Positions 48,209 through 58,080 of a DNA stretch of 64,000 nucleotides are shown here, piece by piece. How positions within the stretch are numbered: the stretch's first letter is position 1; the number at the start of each line of letters is the position of its first letter. The position numbers and the translations under genes were made by a program. The stretch comes from Blumeriella jaapii (lineage: Eukaryota; Ascomycota; Leotiomycetes; Helotiales; Drepanopezizaceae): assembly GCA_009599575.1 (NCBI GenBank), contig VWND01000080.1, positions 1-64,000 on the forward strand. The letters run 5' to 3'. The notes beneath the pieces are model-generated. The model was not told where the DNA came from. It did not search any database and saw only the letters and a list, made by a program, of their open reading frames with translations.

Positions 48209-48476
48209 TATAACGATTTAATTAGTCGGAAGGCTGAAAAATCAATTAATTGGTCGCCGTATTCATATAATATAAAAAACGAGCCTTTGGTTTTGTAACA
48301 AAAATATTTATTTAAAATCAATAACTGCAAAAAGCAAAGGTTGTTAAAAAGATAAAGCCTTATATATATAAATAGTTTTTACAGTTGATAAAAGACCCAT
48401 CAGAAGACTAAGGAGCTTGCAGCTACACGTAGTTGCTGGGGTGACACGAAAGGTGGCAAAAAAGTGAGTCGTCACA
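48209..48476 (-). repeat. Chromo-B 5' LTR (G3, reversed)
   Basis: 268 bp. Window orientation TATAACGATTTAATTAGTCG ... GAGTCGTCACA, then caaaa of G4 integrase. Confidence 0.9.
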
Positions 48477-48833
48477 CAAAAACGCTTTCGATTTTTCGTA
48501 AACTTTTATTAAAACGATTAAAGCGAATTTTTTTTAATAATAGATTTCGCTTAAATGGTTTTTTTTTACGAAAGTTTAAATGGCTTTTTATTTTTTGAAA
48601 TTATATACGATTACGCTTTTTATATTAATTAAAATTAAAAGCTCGATACCTTTTTTTTTTTTCAATTTTTTATATAAGCTGAACGCAAACGAAGCTTATG
48701 CGTACGCTCGCCGTTATTACGACGTTTAAAACTTCGCCAAATCGCATTTTCAATAAATCTACGATAAAATAAAAAAAAATACGAATAAAATTCGCCGCGC
48801 GATCGATTTTAACGTTAGCGATTACGTATAGTT
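48477..48833 (+). pseudogene. Chromo-B integrase fragment (G4)
   Basis: Matches 37427-37780 of G1: end of the catalytic core (KTLSIFRKLLLKRLKR-like reading), the FEIIYDYAFY segment, and the reading equivalent to RRYDAQNFAKSHFQ, up to the insertion of G5. Heavily decayed. Confidence 0.7.
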
Positions 48834-49099
48834 TGTGACGATCTAATCAGTCGGAGGGCTGGAAGATCAGTCAACTGGTCGCCGTATTCATATGGTATAA
48901 AAAACGAGCCTTTGGTTTTGTAACAAAAATATTTATTTAAAATCAATAACTGCAAAAGGCAGAGGTTGCTAAAAAAAAAAGCTTTATATATATAAATAGT
49001 TTTTATAATTAATAAGAAGACCTATCAGAAAACCAAGAAGCTTGCAGCTACACGTAGTTGCTGGGGTGATACGAAGGGCCAAAAAAATGAGTCGTTATA
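48834..49099 (-). repeat. Chromo-B 3' LTR (G5, reversed)
   Basis: 266 bp, TGTGACGATCTAATCAGTCG ... GAGTCGTTATA in window orientation. One of the best-preserved family B LTRs. The pyrimidine stretch CTATCCTTCCGTCC that follows (49100-49113) is the complement of the polypurine tract. Confidence 0.92.
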
Positions 49100-49113
49100 C
49101 TATCCTTCCGTCC

Positions 49114-49660
49114 GAAAAAAGCGCGCTTTCGAGCTTTTATTTATTAATACGTTATTATCTAAATAATCGTACGAATTTAAATCTTCGGAATACGCTTTTA
49201 GCCAATCTATAAGTTTTGCAAAAGAACCGGGGAGTTTTTTATGCGCCAAATAAAAATCGCGCATTTTTAAAAAAGCATATATAAAATCAGACGCGGAATA
49301 TTACGTAAGATTTTTATTTAAGCTTATTTAAAAAGCTTTATACTAAAAGGTTTTTCGCTGCATTCGATAAGCGATTAATTTTTCGATTTCGTATTTAAAC
49401 TTATTAATTATATTAATAAATTCAGGGGCTAAGTTAATTTGATTTAAAAGCGCGTCGTTAGCTGCTTTACGCAGTCGATTAGCGTGAAAAACTGGATGTA
49501 CGTTTATAATACTAGAAAGGTTTAGCTTAAAAGCGTTGTCGAAAATTTTGGCAACAACTTTGAAAAGGCCGTTTATAAGATTATCGAGCTTGCGAAAAGG
49601 CCGAAAGGTCGGAAATAAACGTATATCGAGCTATACGTAATCGCTAACATTAAAATCGAT
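49114..49660 (-). pseudogene. Chromo-B integrase C-terminus and chromodomain-like module (G5)
   Basis: Antisense equivalent of 37770-38310. The readings near YEIEKLIAYRMQRKT (about 49350-49390) and VHPVFHANRLRK (about 49480-49515) are preserved. The His-Pro-Val-Phe-His motif, changed to HLVFH in G1, is intact here. Confidence 0.7.
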
Positions 49661-50520
49661 CGCGCGGCGAGATTTATTCGTATTTTTTTTCATTTTATTA
49701 TAGGTTTGTTAAAAATGCGATTTGGCGAGGTTTCAAGCGTCGTAATAGCGGCGAGCATACGCACGAGCTTCGTCTGCGTTTAGCTTATATAAAAAATTGG
49801 AAAAAAAATATTAAACTTTCAGTTCCAATTGGTATAAAAAGTATAATCGTATATAATTTTCAAAAATAAAAAGCTATTTAAACTTTCGTAAAAAAGGATT
49901 ATTTAGGCGAAATTTATTATTAAAAAAAATTCGTTTTAATCGTTTTAATAAAAATTCACGAAGGGTCGAAAGCGTTTTTGCAGATATTAATTATAAATTT
50001 CGGTTTAACCGTCGGTTTTAAAATAAAACGGCTGTCGAAAATTTTAATTGCGTATCGAATATTTTGTTTAATTCAAATCAGAAAGTAAATTAATACTAAA
50101 AGCTACGATCGCTAATAATATTTTTTAAAAGGCCAAAATACTTATACACGTAAAATATATATAATTTGGCGAAGTTTCGAGCGTCGATATTTTTGTAACA
50201 AAAGATCGAAATAATTTGCTTGGAAAAACGATTTATTATTACGAATATATTATCGTAACCGTATTTGTTTTTATTAAAGCTGCAAAAGTTTATTATAACG
50301 TGCTTTTAAAAATAGTTAAAAACAAAAAAAAGCTAAAAAAGGCCGGGGCGCTTATTTTTTAAAATAAAACTTTTTCGATAAGCGTGGCAGTTGCGATAAT
50401 ATTGTTTTACAAAAGCTGTTATATTTCGCTAATAATATTAATCCGAAAACAATTGCGTAATTTTGCGAACGTTAAAATAAACGATAAAAATTTAATCGTG
50501 CATTTTTCGTATAAAAGCCA
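49660..50520 (-). pseudogene. Chromo-B integrase (G5), decayed
   Basis: Antisense equivalent of 36890-37760. A degenerate HHCC segment lies near 50370-50480 and core motifs near 50000-50270. Stops at Trp/Gln codons break it. Confidence 0.75.
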
Positions 50521-50869
50521 AACGAAAATAATCGACGTTTGGTATTATTAAACGACCGTGATATAACAGCAAATCGCGTTCAAATATATACGAAAACGGA
50601 ATATTATTATCGTTGTTTTTTTTGTAACGTTTCGTACAGCTTTTTTTCGAAAAGCTATTAAACTGCTAGCTGTGCGATTAACATGGAAAATTTAATTAAC
50701 GATACGAAATGCGGAAAAAAAATTAGCTATTTCAACGATAAAAACAACTGTTTCGGAAGCCGTGGAAAATCGAAGTTTTTTAATCAAAAGGCGGTGATTA
50801 ATCTGATTTGCTCAAAAAAAAGTTTGCAGGCGCTGAATGCGTTTAAAAAAATTTTAGCGGTCGAATTCG

Positions 50870-51270
50870 CTCGTACGACGGATTAGTGCGTTTGCCAAAG
50901 GATTGTATTTACTTGGTTTGTACGTAATAAAAAAATTATAATCGGCGAAAGCTCGGCTTAACGTGCTTATCGAGCGTTTAAAAGTTTGGAAGTTATAAAA
51001 TATTTTAAAACTTTGTAATTAAAATTATTTTAATTTAATAAACTGAATCAATTAATTTAGCACGGAAGTTATTTAAAGATTTTACGATTGCGAGCATTTT
51101 TTTGTCGTATACGACGTAGTTTAGCTTTGCGAAAGCTATGGTTTTGCTAAAATAAGCGATTAAAAGCTAGTCGTTATTATAAAATTGCGAAAGCATAAAA
51201 GCTACTACGCCGTCGAAAGCGTCAGTTTCTAATATGCAAAAAAGGTTTTGCTTATAATATTGTAAAACTG
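50870..51270 (-). pseudogene. Chromo-B RNase H (G5), decayed
   Basis: Antisense equivalent of 36140-36550. The T-D-A-F-D-G-V-V-A-F type start is at about 51190-51230 and the L-N-Y-V-V-Y-D-K segment near 51100-51130. The plus-strand frame at 50683-50886 is a shadow. Confidence 0.75.
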
Positions 51271-51579
51271 GTGCAATAGTAAAAGCTAGTATAAAAAGGT
51301 CGAAACCTTTTTAATATTTAAAAATAAAATTGAAAAAAACGTTAGTTTTAATTAAATGAATTAAAAGCTTTGTAATTATACCGTAGTTTCGAATAAAACG
51401 TCGGTAAAAGTTACAAAAACCAAAAAAGCTTTATACACTTTTTATAATAATAAAAGGCTTTTAATAAACGATTACGAAGACTTTTTCTAAATCTATTTTT
51501 AAGCTTTTAATCGAGATAATAAAACTTAAATAACGGATCCGAAAAACGTTGAATTCAAACTTTCGAATATCGGCCTGTA

Positions 51580-52240
51580 ATCCAACGTTAGCGAGCTTTT
51601 AAAGCATTTTGCGAACGTGTATAACGTGTTTTAAAAAATCGAACGAATAAATAAAAATATTATTCAAATATACAATACAAAAATCGTTTAAAAAATCGAA
51701 GAAAACGTCGTTTATATAGCGTTGATAAATTGCGGATCTATTAATAAAGCCAAAAAATAACATTTTGCATTTATAAACGCCGTAACGCGTACGAAACGTC
51801 GTCAGTTTTTTATTAGCGGGGTTTATTCGAATTTTGTAAAAAGCTTAACGAATATCGAGCTTTATAAAAATTCGTATTTTCGAAAAACGAACAAGAATTT
51901 TATCGATAAAAAAAAAAAAAATAGCGATTTTTACGAATAACGTTATTAAAAGCTCGATAATCGATACAAAAACGCAATAAACCGTCGGGTTTTTTAGCGA
52001 AAAATATTAGAGCAGCGAAAAAAACGATGGAAAGTTCGATAAAACTTTTATTAAAATTATTTTGCAAATAAATTTTAATAATCTCGAGCTTTGAAATCGA
52101 TATTTTATACAAAAAAGTGTATTTCAGCTTTTTTTTATTTATAATAAATTCGATCTTATAGTCGTAAAATCGGTAAAAAGCTAGCTCGTTATTAGCGGCT
52201 TTAGAAAATACGTATTCGAGATTTTTGTATTCCGGAAAAA
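51580..52240 (-). pseudogene. Chromo-B reverse transcriptase (G5), decayed
   Basis: Open antisense stretch 51900-52112 reads YKISISKLEIIKIYLQ, then KKPDGLLRFCIDYRAFNN, the diagnostic fingers motif. Motif A (TKLDIR-like) is near 51840-51870, motif B near 51740 and the Y-L-D-D region near 51660-51680. Frame broken after the fingers. Confidence 0.82.
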
Positions 52241-53050
52241 AAAATTCGAAGAAAAATTTATTCGAATTAGCTTTGCTAAGCTGGTTAAAAAAATCGAAAT
52301 CGATATTTCGTTAATTCTGAAACGTTCGAAAAAACTATAAAATTGAATTTTAAAAAAAGTGTTGTACGTAAAATCGTTTAATATTTTATCGATTTCGTAC
52401 AAAAAAGTTGAAAACATTTTAATTGCTTTTTTTCTGGAAATCAGTTTAAAAGCGTATGCAATAATTTGGCAGATAGAAATTGGGTAAACAATAAGTTAAA
52501 AGATTTGTTTTCGAATTAATTGTTTAAAAGATTTAAAAAAAGGTTGCTTATTTGAATTATCGATTATATTAAGCTGAAAAGCCATCGCGGCGAAGATTTT
52601 CTTTCGGTTTTTAATATAATTGTTTTTCGTAAAACGAAAAAGCTGTTTTGACGAAAAAAAAAGAAAAAAAAAAGAAATAATAAAAAAGAAATCGGCAGCT
52701 TAGAAAAATAATATAATTTTTTATATTATTTTATTAGCGTCGTTATCGAAATTAGCACCGCGAATGAAATTCGATTTTTTCGCGCTTCGCACAGCGTCGT
52801 AGATCTACTACAATTGGTCAAGGTTTTTGTCACGTTTTACAGCGTCGTTTTAATAGCGAAATTAAATCTTTCGGAAATGCAAATAAAAGATTTTAATACA
52901 ACGAGCGTAAAAAACTGTAAAAAAATAAAATTTCGGCTAATAAAGCTTGCGTTTATTACAATTTAGTAAAACTTGATGTTCGGCCAACTAAGCTTTTTTT
53001 AAAATTACATTATGATTTCCGAGGTTAATAATTAAAAAAAAAGTAAACGA

Positions 53051-53344
53051 TTATATTCGGTTATTAATAATAAAATTAAAAAGCGTAAAATATATAATTA
53101 AATAGCCACGAGTTTTATTATACTTTTTTACAGGAAAAGAAGCCGGAAAAAATTGAATTAAAAGTTTTAAAAAAAAAGAAAAGGATTTGATGAGCGCCGA
53201 ATCGATCAACGCATAACCGTTCGCTTTAAAATCGGCGAGCGCTTTTATTTTGTACGAAAAGCTATTTTTAATAAATATAACGGGAATTGTTAATAAATCG
53301 CTATTAAAAAGTTTTCGAACGTTAAAATAACGCATATCGCGCAA
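53051..53344 (-). pseudogene. Chromo-B protease (G5), decayed
   Basis: 97 open codons. MRDMRYFNVRKLFNSDLL is followed by IKALADFKANGYALIDSAL, the degenerate active site identical to G1 (D-F-K-A instead of D-S/T-G-A). The shared replacement means either that it predates both insertions or that it arose twice by the same mutational process. Confidence 0.75.
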
Positions 53345-53510
53345 TACGCTTAAAAAGAAGGCTTTGCTTAGGCCTGGGCGTTTCCTCGACTGGCGGAAGA
53401 GCTTTTAATTTTTTTATATGCGTTTTGAAAGTCGTTTGGAAAAGGGTTTTCATTTTTACTATTATTATTAAAAAGCGAATCTTCGGCCGGCTCGATTTCG
53501 TTTATATTTA

Positions 53511-54856
53511 TTAGCTTAAGAAGGCTTTTGAATGGAACCGAGAGTCGGCCCGTAAAAAGTCGTGCAGATTGGCTTCGAACTTTCTGATATAAAATAAAAA
53601 ACGAGCGTTGTCGTTAGTCCGATCGAAAGGAAAAAACGCTAGAAAGGGCGTTTTGGCGTAAAAAAGAAAAAAAAACAAAGGGCTGAAAAAAAGCCTGTAG
53701 AGCATTTAAACGATTTTTGTACGTACGATTTGATTTGTAATACGCTTTGGTTAAGAATTTACTATTTTAATAAATATTGGATTTGGTTAAAAAGCGATTC
53801 GCGTATAAAATTCGTTTAGCCAATTAACTTTGTTTTTTTTAACGAACGGCGGTAAGCTAATTTTTAAAAATCGTTATACGCGCTTATTCCAAATGCAGCT
53901 TTTTTCGTAAACGCTTTAGTATTTTGTCGCGAAAAGCGTTCCGAAGTTGTTTGTCAGTTCGTATTTAAGCGTTCGCTGCGAAAATGAAAAATCGCAGATA
54001 AAATCGCCAAAAATCGTCGTGCGTATTTATTGCAAGTATTTTAAATTCGTTTTCGGCTTTTTAAACGTCGGAAAAATCGGCCAGAAAATCGGCGATTTTT
54101 TTTACTAATTCTTCGAAAGGTATAAAATCGGAACGGTTTAAAATACGCGGAGTAAAAAATTCTTTCGCTATACCTTCGGTTTGATCGAATATATAATTTT
54201 TGCGAAATCGATCGCTAGCGAAATAATCGTAGTAAAATTCGAAATTATCGAAAACTTTAGTTTTTCAATAGCGTGTTTTGTAATTTTTACTATTATTTAA
54301 CTTAAACTCAAAATTCGGAACGCGTTTTATACGAATTAATCGAAAATCAATAAATAAATAGGAATTATAACGTTTAAAAAGCGCGCTAAAATCTTGGCCG
54401 TTATAAAAGAATTTAAAAAAAATTCGCGAAAAGCGTGGAAATTAATTTCCAGCGTTTATTAATTAAAATAAAACGTTGCGAAAAAAGGAAAAAGCAGCAG
54501 ATTCGCGATTAGCAAAAGCACGTTCGATAAATTTTATCAAACGCTTTAATTAAAGGGTTTGTCGCAATCGTATAGTTTCCAAAAGTTGTCGTTTACGCTT
54601 TTGCGCTTTTTTCAGTTGATTTTGCAAAAATCTTAACTAAACGCTTTTAGCGCTAAGCTGCAAAAAAGAAATAGCAAGCGAAATGGTTAGCGCTTTGCTT
54701 TTTTTTTTTTGTTTTTTTTTTTCGAAAAAAGGATTGTTTTTCAAAAAAAAAAGCTTTTAGGAAAGGCTGCTTTTTCGCTGATTAAAAAAAAAATTAAAAT
54801 GTAATAGCAAAAGCTGAAAAGCTCTGCTAAAAAAAGGATCGTTGAACAAAAGCTAT
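53511..54856 (-). pseudogene. gag: Chromo-B gag (G5), decayed
   Basis: The start is inferred at 54854-54856 (ATA for ATG). The C-terminus is open at 53511-53705 (AKTPFLAFF, FDRTNDNARFLFYIRKFE, then LRADSRFHSKAFLS). About 445 codons in total with several stops. Less decayed than its RT. Confidence 0.75.
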
Positions 54857-54979
54857 TTTTCGCAAAATACGGAAATAAGCCTTTTTACGACCGGTCGATT
54901 ATTTTAATATAATTCGTAAGAAATTCGAAGAAAAAAATAGTTTACGCCGTCGCTAGCGTAGAAAAAAAGTTGTTAATAA

Positions 54980-55246
54980 TATAACGATTTAATTAATCGG
55001 AAGGCTGAAAGATTAATTAATTAGTCGCCGTGTTTATATAATATAAAAAACGAGCTTTTGGTTTTGTAATAAAAATATTCACTTAGAATTAACAATTGCA
55101 AAAAGCAAAGGTTGCTAAAAAGAAAAAGCTTTATATATATGAATAATTTTCACAATTGATGGGAAGATTCACCAAAAGACCAGGAAGCTTGCAGCTACAC
55201 GTAGTTGCTGGGGTGACACGAGGGGCCAAAAGAATGAGTCGTCATA
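54980..55246 (-). repeat. Chromo-B 5' LTR (G5, reversed)
   Basis: 267 bp, TATAACGATTTAATTAATCG ... GAGTCGTCATA, followed by tagct. Confidence 0.92.
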
Positions 55247-55780
55247 TAGCTCGATATGCGTTTATTTCCGATTTTCCGGCTTTTTCGCAAGTTCAATAAT
55301 TTTATAAACGGCTTTTTTAAAATTATAATCAAAATTTTCGATAACGCTTTTAAATTAAATCTTTTTAATATTATAAACGTACATTTAGTTTTTCACGCTA
55401 ATCGATTGCGTAAAACAGCTGACGACGCGTTTTCAAATCAAATTGATTTAATTTTTGAATTTATTAATATAACTAATAAGCTTAAATACGAAATCGAAAA
55501 ATTAATCGCTTATCGAATGCAGCGAAAAACTTTTTAGTACAAAGCTTTTTAAATAGGCTTAAATAAAAATTTTACGTAATATTCCGCGTTTGATTTTATA
55601 TACGCTTTTTTAAAAATGCGCGATTTTTATTTAACGTATAAAAAGCTTTCCGGTTTTTTTGCAAAATTTGTAAACTGGCTGAAAGCGTATTCCGAAGGTT
55701 TAGATTCGTACGATTATTTAAATAGCGACGTATTAATATATAAAAGCTCGAAAGCGCGTTTTTTTCGGACGGAAAAATAA
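55247..55780 (+). pseudogene. Chromo-B integrase C-terminus and chromodomain-like module (G4)
   Basis: 93 open codons at 55256-55537: MRLFPIFRLFRKFNNFINGF, NVHLVFHANRLRK, and YEIEKLIAYRMQRKTF, the start of the chromodomain-like module. A TAG replaces the next Gln/Tyr codon. NLLDYLNSDV-like reading and the polypurine tract GGACGGAAAAATAA (55767-55780) follow. Confidence 0.72.
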
Positions 55781-56047
55781 TATAACGATTTTTTTTTTTG
55801 CTACCTTTCGTATTATTTCAGCAACTACGTATAGCTGCAAATTCCCTGGTCTTTTGATAAGTCTTTTATTAATTGTGAAAATTATTTATATATATAAAAC
55901 TTTTCTTTTTAGCAATTTCTGCTTTTTGCAATTGTTAATTCTAAATGAATATTTTTGTTACAAAACCAAAGGCTCGTTTCTCATACTATATAAACACGGC
56001 GATCAGTTGACTGATCTTCCAGCCCTCCGACTGATTAGATCGTCATA
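55781..56047 (+). repeat. Chromo-B 3' LTR (G4)
   Basis: 267 bp, TATAACGATTTT ... GATCGTCATA. TATATATAAAAC near 55890 and AATATTTTTGTTACA near 55947 are the promoter-like and processing regions. Confidence 0.9.
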
Positions 56048-56114
56048 TTTCCCAGCCCTCCGACTAATTAGATCGTCACAATTTCCCAGCCCTCCGACTG
56101 ATTAGATCGTTACA
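56048..56114 (+). repeat. Two extra copies of the Chromo-B LTR 3' end
   Basis: After the LTR end at 56047, the last 33 bp of the LTR are repeated twice: TTTCCCAGCCCTCCGACT ... TCGTCACA (56048-56080) and again (56081-56114, ending TCGTTACA). With the genuine end this makes a threefold tandem. The repeats keep CCCAGCCCTCCGACT nearly unmutated. Confidence 0.85.
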
Positions 56115-56119
56115 TTAAT

Positions 56120-56246
56120 GGTGTTTAAATACAAAATGCGATAGTAAAAAATAATAATAAGGATGCAGTAGAACACTTGCTTTCGCCCATAATATTTTAA
56201 TGCCCGCAGAATAATTGTGGAAAGGCAGCCTATTATTATAGGTCGA
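56120..56246 (+). repeat. Left arm of a 3-kb inverted-repeat pair
   Basis: GGTGTTTAAATACAAAATGC ... GCCCGCAGAATAATTGTGG ... GGCAGCCTATTATTATAGG matches the reverse complement of 59030-59171 with mismatches and one gap of about 18 bp. The pair brackets the secreted-protein gene and could be the ends of a DNA transposon or two opposed copies of a short element. Confidence 0.7.
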
Positions 56247-56403
56247 GTTTCAATAAATCGGACGAATATTTGACAATTTCCGAGTCACGCGACCAAAACG
56301 TAATCTCCATTCCCTCCCACTCGTTTCACATACAGTACATACGGTAAGCCAGATCCTTAATCGTTCTTATCCAGCTGCCACTCAATTCTTTCTCGCCCCG
56401 CGA

Positions 56404-56655
56404 TTCCATTATTTCCCAGCTTTCCTGCAGATTCCCGCCCATGCAATTGTTTTTCCAAAACAATTCCATTATTTCCCAGCTTTCCTGCAGATTCCCGCTC
56501 ATGCAATTGTGTTCCCAAAACAATTCCATTAATTTCCCAGCTTTCCTGCAGATTCCCGCCCATGCAATTGTTTTCCCAAAACAATTCCATTATTTCCCAG
56601 CTTTCCTGCAGATTCCCGCTCATGCAATTGTTTTTCCAAAACAATTCCATTATTC
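56404..56655. repeat. 60-bp minisatellite, about 4.2 units
   Basis: Units of 60, 60, 61 and 60 bp, each TTCCATTATTTCCCAGCTTT ... CAATTG ... CCAAAACAA, with a few substitutions (cccgcCcatg/cccgcTcatg, tttttcc/gttccc). The 61-bp unit has an extra A at 56531-56532. On the minus strand a unit would encode 20 residues (MELFWKNNCMSGNLQESWEI). The extra base splits the reading into two overlapping frames (56357-56650 and 56326-56529). Confidence 0.9.
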
Positions 56656-56934
56656 CTTGCTACAGCACCTCGTCGTCTGAAAGCATTGTCTGTTCTGAGC
56701 ACTCTTTAGACATACTTTTTCGTTTTCAGAGACATCTTCGGAAGTTTCTTGCTGTATCAAATCCTCGTCGGGAAAGAAGGTTGCGCAAATCTTTGCGTCG
56801 CCCCCGCAGAATAATAAATTTCTGTCTTTACGCATGCATTTGGAATCGATTTTTCGTGCTACGATAATGCAACCTGTTGAAGCGGCAAAATCGGCGAACG
56901 CAAACAAAATGATAATAGCGGATTGGAGTTTCAT
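56650..56934 (-). CDS. Small secreted cysteine-rich protein, effector candidate
   Basis: Uninterrupted gene of 94 codons, ATG at 56934 and TAA at 56652-56650. Start context TTTTAACATGAAA is good for a fungus and a TATAAAT lies about 124 bp upstream. Residues 1-19 (MKLQSAIIILFAFADFAAS) form a signal peptide with a small-residue cleavage site. The mature part of about 75 residues has eight Cys (22, 33, 43, 50, 75, 84, 90, 91), enough for four disulfides, with an acidic stretch (PDEDLIQQETSEDVSENE) between Cys50 and Cys75. No membrane segment follows. Size, cysteine content and the transposon-rich, RIP-affected setting match fungal effector genes. I do not recognise a family and cannot assign a function. 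No intron is needed. It is not RIP-damaged, unlike everything around it. Confidence 0.72.
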   Translation of the reverse strand: MKLQSAIIILFAFADFAASTGCIIVARKIDSKCMRKDRNLLFCGGDAKICATFFPDEDLIQQETSEDVSENEKVCLKSAQNRQCFQTTRCCSKE

Positions 56935-57057
56935 GTTAAAAGTCGATATTGATCAGTTGGAATGAAATTTGTGTTTAATCGGTTGGATTGGAAATTGATA
57001 TACGTTGATCAAAAGTTGCTGGTACGGATAACTGAAAATCGGGCATCGTCTGCTCTC

Positions 57058-57064
57058 ATTTATA
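57058..57064 (-). promoter_or_regulatory. TATA box of the secreted-protein gene
   Basis: TATAAAT on the minus strand within GAGTATAAATGAGAGC, about 124 bp before the ATG. This leaves room for a 5' untranslated region of roughly 90 bp. Confidence 0.5.
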
Positions 57065-57498
57065 CTCAACTAGCAGTGGGCCAAGGTAAGGAATTTGTGC
57101 GGCTATCGTAGTATAAGCTCTACTGGTGGCGATCAAACGATTGTTTTGAAAATGGTATCCCTTCAAACCCCTTCGCAATAGCAATCGCCATTTCGAGCAT
57201 ATGTAGCAGGAGCAGCTCTGCAAGAGAAGGATAGTCCTTACTAACAGCGCTCGTACAAGGCATATGAAACCGTTTTTAAAGTTATTGTTTTTAAAACAAT
57301 TTCAACCTATGAGAGTTGCATTTCTATGCTACGTACCTCGTACGTAGAATGTTTGGAAAAGGTTTCACCACCAGACTAATTTCTCGTGGATGCAATTTGC
57401 GTAAAGAAAAAACTAAGCTTTTGAAACGCGGAAAGGTAATTCCCGAACGTAAGAATTCTTTTCTGAAATACATGCTTGTTTCATAGTTAAAACAAACT

Positions 57499-57771
57499 TT
57501 GTACCACCTTCGTACGCACAGTACGTATCACGTCAAGTATAACCACACCGACGCCGAACTGCGCTGCAAATGCAAGAAGCTCAAGATCCCACTGCACTTA
57601 GTGCTATGCCGCCGCGCGATCAGACGTTTCCTTGGTTGGCCTAAGAAAACTCGACCAAACGCTCCTTCCCGAACCGAGCGAAAGGCCGTGATATTCCTCA
57701 AAAACCTGCTTTACGAGCCAAAGGATTTTGTGACGTTTCTACGCGTTACTATTACAATCTTTCAAATATAA
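57499..57771 (+). pseudogene. Probable 3' end of a Tad-type LINE pol (truncated)
   Basis: 90 codons, unusually GC-rich for the window. The reading contains ELRCKCKKLKIPLHLVLCRR, a C-x-C-x(8)-H-x3-C arrangement, then RRFLGWPKKTRPNAPSRTER and FLKNLLYEPKDFVTFLRVT. This resembles the cysteine/histidine tail and the W-x-K-P ... F-x-x-F-L-x-x-T ending of fungal non-LTR retrotransposon proteins as I recall them. The RT part is absent, so it is a 5'-truncated remnant, which is normal for LINEs. It could alternatively be a small basic protein; a search would settle this. Confidence 0.45.
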
Positions 57772-58080
57772 CCAGCTTTGTTACACGTATACTGTTTGCT
57801 TTAATCGAATGCAGCTCGAACAAAATAAGCTGCGTACGGCCGCGCGAAGCGATATTACAGCGAAGCGAATATTACTATACACATTTATGTAACGGATGCT
57901 TTTTTATTTTAATAGGCGCAAGCCTGTTTTTAGCTTTTGGTTTTTAAATTCGGACATTTAAACTGCTTTTCTTTTCTTTTCTCGGCCTACTAGTTATACT
58001 ATTGTGCGTTTCCACGCAACCGACAAATTATACTTTGATCGATGTCGTATATACACTTCTTAAGCTTTTTTCTAGGTTTT

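Larger units (their letters stand above)
18004..48476 (-). mobile_element. Chromo-B G3, reverse copy split by Big-A copy III
   Basis: Blocks 18004-18577 and 47576-48476 join into a continuous reverse gag plus 5' LTR once copy III is removed. The 4-bp duplication ttag (18574-18577 and 47576-47579) marks the split. The right end at 48476 abuts caaaa (48477-48481) within the integrase of forward copy G4, so G3 is nested in G4. Its 3' half lies left of the window. Confidence 0.82.
48834..55246 (-). mobile_element. Chromo-B G5, full-length reverse chromovirus
   Basis: 6,413 bp, LTR to LTR, flanked by the 5-bp duplication tagtt/tagct. Coding order on the minus strand is the same as in G1. As in G1, the element's sense strand has lost TpG far more than CpA. 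Confidence 0.9.
48477..56114 (+). mobile_element. Chromo-B G4, forward copy split by G5 (3' half present)
   Basis: Blocks 48477-48833 and 55247-56114 are continuous with each other when G5 is removed. The target duplication of G5 is tagtt (48829-48833) and tagct (55247-55251), differing by one C-to-T. The left part of G4 lies beyond the inserted G3 complex, outside the window. G4 is the outermost and therefore oldest element identified. Confidence 0.85.

Noticed and set aside
50683..50886. 67-codon plus-strand frame with balanced composition
   Set aside because: It is antisense to the RNase H-integrase connection of G5 and has no independent support.
56404..56655. Regular 60-bp repeats considered as a CRISPR array
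   Set aside because: There are no unique spacers, the units are contiguous, and the setting is eukaryotic.
56441..56867. Overlapping plus-strand open frames across the minisatellite
   Set aside because: They are the complement of the 60-bp repeat and of the secreted-protein gene; they have no start context and a Gln/Asn repeat composition.
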